Source of the DNA: Gymnorhina tibicen
Taxonomy: Eukaryota; Chordata; Aves; Passeriformes; Artamidae
Reading direction: 5' to 3'
NCBI GenBank assembly: GCA_013399875.1
Contig: VXAZ01003270.1
Location: forward strand, 1-64,000
Length of the DNA: 64,000 nt
The position numbers and the translations under genes were made by a program. This document shows, in pieces, positions 60,080-64,000 of the stretch (the first letter of the stretch is position 1; every line of letters starts with the position of its first letter). The notes beneath the pieces are model-generated. The model ran no database searches. It was not told the DNA's origin and was given only the letters and a program-made list of their open reading frames with translations.

Positions 60080-60567
60080 ATGTCTTGATCCTTAAAACAA
60101 CTTAATCTTGGTGCAGTGACTAAATAACAAAATAGCAGCTCGAGCTGGTGCCTCTGAGGAGGGACCCCAAACAAAGGAAACCCTGGGGTTTTAAACCCTC
60201 ACAGTCTAATCCTATGAAAGTCTGGGGGGCATTGGCTCCTGCTGTGTCTCTGAGTGTCCGGTCACCTGGCCAGGCCACAGGTCCCCAGGCCCTTCACTGT
60301 GCAAAGGGTTGGCAGTTCTGGCCTCTTGGCTTGGGTTCTCGTCACACACGGCTCATCTACGGTTGCCCACTAAGCTGCATACACCAAATGTATTCGTCAA
60401 CAATCCAAGCCGGATGTCCAAGTTATGTCCACACTGTTAATACCATCGCACAGAAAATGGTCCTGTTTCAGCATGCCCCGAGACTAAAAGTTGGCCATAT
60501 TGAGAACAAGCTGAACACTTTTGGTGTTCTGGACAGTCTGAACTCAGACTGAACACTTGTTACTACA
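60080..60567 (-). mobile_element. LTR-like block, minus-strand endogenous retrovirus
   Basis: Seen: an abrupt GC-rich island in AT-rich DNA. On the minus strand it begins TGTAGTAACAAGTG at 60,567 and carries a TATA-like GGGTTTAAAACCC (60,187-60,198). About 25 bp later comes GGGGTCCCTCCTCAGAGGCA then CCAGCTCGAGCTGC, which has the look of the transcription start and R region of simple retroviruses (a GGTCTCTCCTCxGAGGCACC-type sequence). A later CTGCTATGGGGAATCTGGGG lies at about 60,050-60,070. Inference: U3-R-U5 of an avian endogenous retrovirus on the minus strand. A 134-codon plus-strand frame (60,148-60,552) covers it, lies antisense to the LTR, and has no domain, so it is not called as a gene. 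U5 end, poly(A) signal and primer site are not resolved. Confidence 0.55.
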
Positions 60568-60660
60568 CCCACCTGACTTTATGGCTCCTAACACTCCAGT
60601 GAGTAAATTCACATGCCTTTAGGGTAGGACCTTGCTTCTCCAAGGTCTACAACATCAAAA

Positions 60661-60725
60661 TCAAAAAGAAAGAAAAGAAAGAAGACAAGACAAGACAGAA
60701 GGAAGGAAGGAAGAAAGAAAGAAAA
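60661..60725. repeat. Purine-rich (GAAA)n/(GGAA)n/(GACAA)n tract
   Basis: About 65 bp of the + strand is nearly all A and G, in successive GAAA, AAGACA and GGAA units with few C or T. It is an impure simple repeat right beside the minus-strand LTR-like block. It may mark its insertion site or be unrelated. Confidence 0.85.
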
Positions 60726-61889
60726 TATTTGATCCTTGGGAACACTCCATGTTCCACCTGAAACTGAGTTTTACCCTCTGCTAATGGTAGCAGGGCCAGC
60801 TCAGAAATAGTTCTCATATGTTCCCACATCCAGGAAGGGCTGCAAATGTGTGTGTGTCTGCTCCATATGGCACTAAAAATGTAGGCAGGCAGTTAAGAAT
60901 TTTATGAAGGAAAGAGTGAAGAAATCTAAAACACAAACACTTAGACAGTCACTTTGTAAAAAAGTGAAGAAGACTTCCTGACTAGAACTAGGAAAGACTC
61001 AGGAAAGTTTAAAGAAAAGTTTGCAGAGGTGAGCAAAATGGGGAAACTGGATTCACTGTCTATATAATCATTGCTAAAGACATCCTCTATCCTGCCACTC
61101 CACTTTTCCTCTTTCAGAAAATGAGTGATTTTTCTTCATTTGCATTGGAATTTATCTTCTGATTTATGGTAATAAAACTAGAACTCTTGATGGAGTATTT
61201 AAAATCCTTGAATAAGTCATTACGATATTTCTTTTTATTTTTTATTTCTTAAATTGTCTTCACAATTGACTGCAATTGGAGCCAAGTAATTGATTTTTGA
61301 GCCATTATCTTCCATTGTGCAGCAAGTAAACTCTTTAGATGCTGTTTAAGTTGTACATACAATCTTAACAATGAGTTCCATAAGACAAACATGGAAAAGA
61401 CCATTTTAAATGGTTCTCTGAAAGACTAAATTATTAGCATGTACAGTAAATGTCTTAAAACTGATTTGTAAGAAGAAACTTTTCACTGTTAAACAATATT
61501 TCATTTCCTATGGTGTCACAAATTTTTTCTTCCTATGTTTGGCGGATTCTATGAAGACATGACTACTATTATAATTTTCGAAACCCTTTCAGATAAAAGG
61601 ACATAATTATTGGATTATACAGGTTGACATATTGCTTGGCCATTTTCATTTGGCAGTGTGACTTTTTCTTTTCACATTCAAGAGTTGAACTTATTTTACG
61701 AAATCAAGGTATTTTGCCTCTCCTGAGTACATTGTACTCAGACCTCTGGTAGAGAAAACTACTCTATATTTCTATATTCGGGATAGCTACTCAGCCACCA
61801 ACTTTGTTTTGAGGCAGGACTGACATCTAATTTATACCTCTTAGTGTTCAGAAAAAGCTGGTCTTCAATCAGAAACTTGTTATTAATAA

Positions 61890-61919
61890 GGAAAAATATT
61901 ACTCGGAAAAATATTACTC
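61890..61919. repeat. 15-bp tandem duplication
   Basis: Two identical copies of GGAAAAATATTACTC (61,890-61,904 and 61,905-61,919) are followed by a partial, altered third unit (AGAAAAATGAC). It is a recent small slippage duplication. Confidence 0.95.
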
Positions 61920-63128
61920 AGAAAAATGACCAATTTCAAATGAATTTAAAACACTTTGATTACATAGTAGATTATTTGGGACAAAACCAGTTTCTTTTGG
62001 CAGGACTATTTTGTTCGGTGAGCAACAACATAGTCAAATCTATTCTGAATTATCATTTTGTTTGAGGTACATACCAGAATACCACAAACTTCAGAAAGCA
62101 AGGAAAACTCATGATTCTGGCTTTTAGTTGCTAATAAAGCCTTCATCTACCCCTTTTATTCCCAGACTAGCAAAATCTGCAACCTTCAAAGATTCTGTAA
62201 TCCAAGCACTGGATATCCAGCATGTGTTTAGGACAGATGGTTAGTAGGGCAGCTACAATGGCTGATTAAATAGGCGACAATATTAAAACCATTCCAAATA
62301 TGGCTTTTAGGGAAAGATCTACACTCTGTTATTCTCTTTATATTATCGCATTTATCTACATAATCGTTGGCCAAAGCTGTTGATATGACCCAGTTTTGCA
62401 CATACATCCTTCCAGCTGGATATTGTCAGTAATACATTCTTAATCTGATTGTTAATCTGTGGTAAATGGTTAGAATTAAATTCTCTGATCCATGTAAAGG
62501 TCTTATTTGAGTTTCATGAAGCATGTTTGTCTTCTCACATAAAAAGGTTAATGTGAATAAGAGATCTGTATACTCTGAGGGAAACTACAGAACTTCTGTT
62601 GGATTTCTGTTTGAATAAATCCATCCCCAGTTCTCAGCACTGTAAATGGAGTTTTAGTGAAAACTAAATGTATAATTCTGCCAACCCATACTAAGTAGAG
62701 TTTAGGACATTTGCTAGTTCTAACTGTATAAGATCTGAACAACTTTGACATAAAATACAAAGAATAAAAAGGTGTTGTAGCTCATTGTTACATGGAGCAG
62801 CCCAAATCTACTGTTACTGATTTGCTGCCACTTTCAGAACCAAGCATCAGCACTCTGGTGGAAGTAAAACCCCAAAGGGAGGTGTTTGATTGTCATTTTG
62901 CCCTTTTAGTGGTCAAACTAGACAGAAGATTATAAAACTCTGATCGTGACAACATTTTGTATCTGTCTGGCTTCCGCATTCCTTCCCACCTCAGCAAAAG
63001 AGTTGGGTGATCAAAAATGTGGACAAGAAATGTCAAGTATTTCTTTATATATCATGTGTGTCACTTAGTGTTTCCTGTGAGATAGGAGTGCTCAAATGTC
63101 ATCTGTCCTCAAACTGCTGATGATTTTT

Positions 63129-63153
63129 TTTTGCATTGTTACCCAATGCAAAA
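63129..63153. repeat. Perfect 10-bp stem-loop
   Basis: TTTTGCATTG (63,129-63,138), loop TTACC, then CAATGCAAAA (63,144-63,153). The arms contain ATGCAAA-like octamer cores facing each other. No transcript context is seen, so a role is unproven. Confidence 0.92.
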
Positions 63154-64000
63154 TATTCATGACTTTGAGGGACATCACATCTATAGAAACTGCAGAAACT
63201 TCCTATTCATTTTATCTTTATCTAGCTCCTCCTTAAATTTATTTCACTAATATTTGGCTGGTGCTTTATTTCTATAGGCAGTGAGAATCTGGATGGCACT
63301 GTTTTCTGATAAAACAATATGTACAGCTGTGCACCACCAGCATATGTCAAGGATTTAAGCCTGTAGCATTTTATAATATCCTTGGCTGGTTTAGCACATA
63401 TGTTGAACAGGGAAGAGAAAAAAACTCTATCTTTTTGAACCTTCAGGGGATAAAAAGGCTTCTACTTGTTGACAGTACTGTCACACCTGAGATTTGTCTA
63501 AGAGAAAGGAGTATAATCCTGGGTGATCCATTCTTTCAATTCCTACTGAATAGCTGATATAATATTGCAGTATTCCATGCAAGATATTGTTACACATAGT
63601 GAATAGGTACGGGAGGAACAGCGTGAATGCCTTTGCTCTGTCTTTGGTTAGGAAGAGATAATCTCTTAGGAAGAATGTCTCTCTCTCTCTCTGTATTAAA
63701 AGATCTGAATGTGAGAAGAAGCATAAGGCAAATGCTGCAGGAGACAGGTAGGAACTATTGTCAAGACACTTAGGCACTACCAGTGAATAAAGTAGAGAAT
63801 ACCTAAGCAGCAGCTCCAGTGAGTGCATAATGTCTGTGTTGGCACTCAGAGTGTACTAAAACATCTTTTATGTTCAATATCTGCTTATCTGTTTTCAGTT
63901 TCCTGACCAAATGCAGAAATTCTCAAAAAAATTGCAAGTCAAACCAAAACAACCCACTGCCCCCTAACAAAAAGAGTAAATCTTCCCAAGTTATGCATTT

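Larger units (their letters stand above)
60568..64000. other. Non-coding stretch to window end
   Basis: No gene is recognised. It holds a purine tract (60,661-60,725), a 15-bp tandem duplication (61,890-61,919), a 10-bp hairpin (63,129-63,153) and a short (TC)n run near 63,677-63,691. The 115-codon minus frame at 63,481-63,828 has no domain and is treated as chance. Confidence 0.6.

Noticed and set aside
60148..60552. 134-codon plus-strand frame
   Set aside because: It coincides with the LTR-like block on the other strand and has no domain or splice context.
1..64000. CRISPR arrays, operons, riboswitches or other prokaryotic systems
   Set aside because: Composition, SINE/LINE/LTR content and the lack of dense coding sequence show a vertebrate genome. 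No regularly spaced repeat array is present.

Overview
The window looks like a bird genome, most likely a passerine (songbird), and it is almost entirely non-coding. Four things point to this: AT-rich single-copy DNA, a low density of short CR1 LINE fragments, several solo LTRs of the ERVL type common in birds, and two copies of a tRNA-Ile/CR1 composite SINE resembling TguSINE1 of songbirds. I found no exon, promoter or gene that I can defend. The longest open frames (about 200, 134, 134 and 122 codons) lie inside GC-richer LTR sequence. The rest are under about 120 codons and carry no recognisable domain. The window is best read as gene desert or as the inside of a very long intron.

Layout. 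1-3,494: AT-rich DNA with nothing recognised. 3,495-13,546: the most repeat-rich part, with four + strand LTRs (3,495-3,953; about 5,709-6,505; 8,767-8,908; 13,190-13,546) and two minus-strand CR1 fragments (about 5,150-5,305 and 5,540-5,690). 13,547-22,769: mostly unique DNA with one G/T-only tract. 22,770-23,281: a possible retroviral-type LTR with TATA box, hairpin and primer-site-like triplet. 27,209-28,685: a CR1 copy with its real 3' end, followed 88 bp later by a 1.1-kb ERVL-type LTR. 28,686-44,523: unique DNA with a (CCCTT)9 microsatellite, a 26-bp palindrome, a nearly complete tRNA-Ile SINE (36,664-36,797) and a mariner-like end at 42,233. 44,524-52,400: one young-looking and one old CR1 fragment. 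56,584-57,703: a second 1.1-kb LTR. 59,478-60,567: a 5'-truncated copy of the same SINE and a minus-strand LTR-like block. The remainder is unremarkable.

No set of genes works together here. The informative content is the mobile-element record: CR1 and the CR1-tailed SINE share the same 3' tail, which is how the SINE is thought to borrow CR1 machinery, and the solo LTRs are nearly all in one orientation. I do not see a new biological system. The observations most worth checking are the SINE pair, the same-strand LTRs, the mariner-like terminus, the possible LTR at 22.8 kb, and several perfect inverted repeats. Repeat-family names come from recognising sequence features by eye, not from a search, and edges are approximate unless a terminal motif is given.
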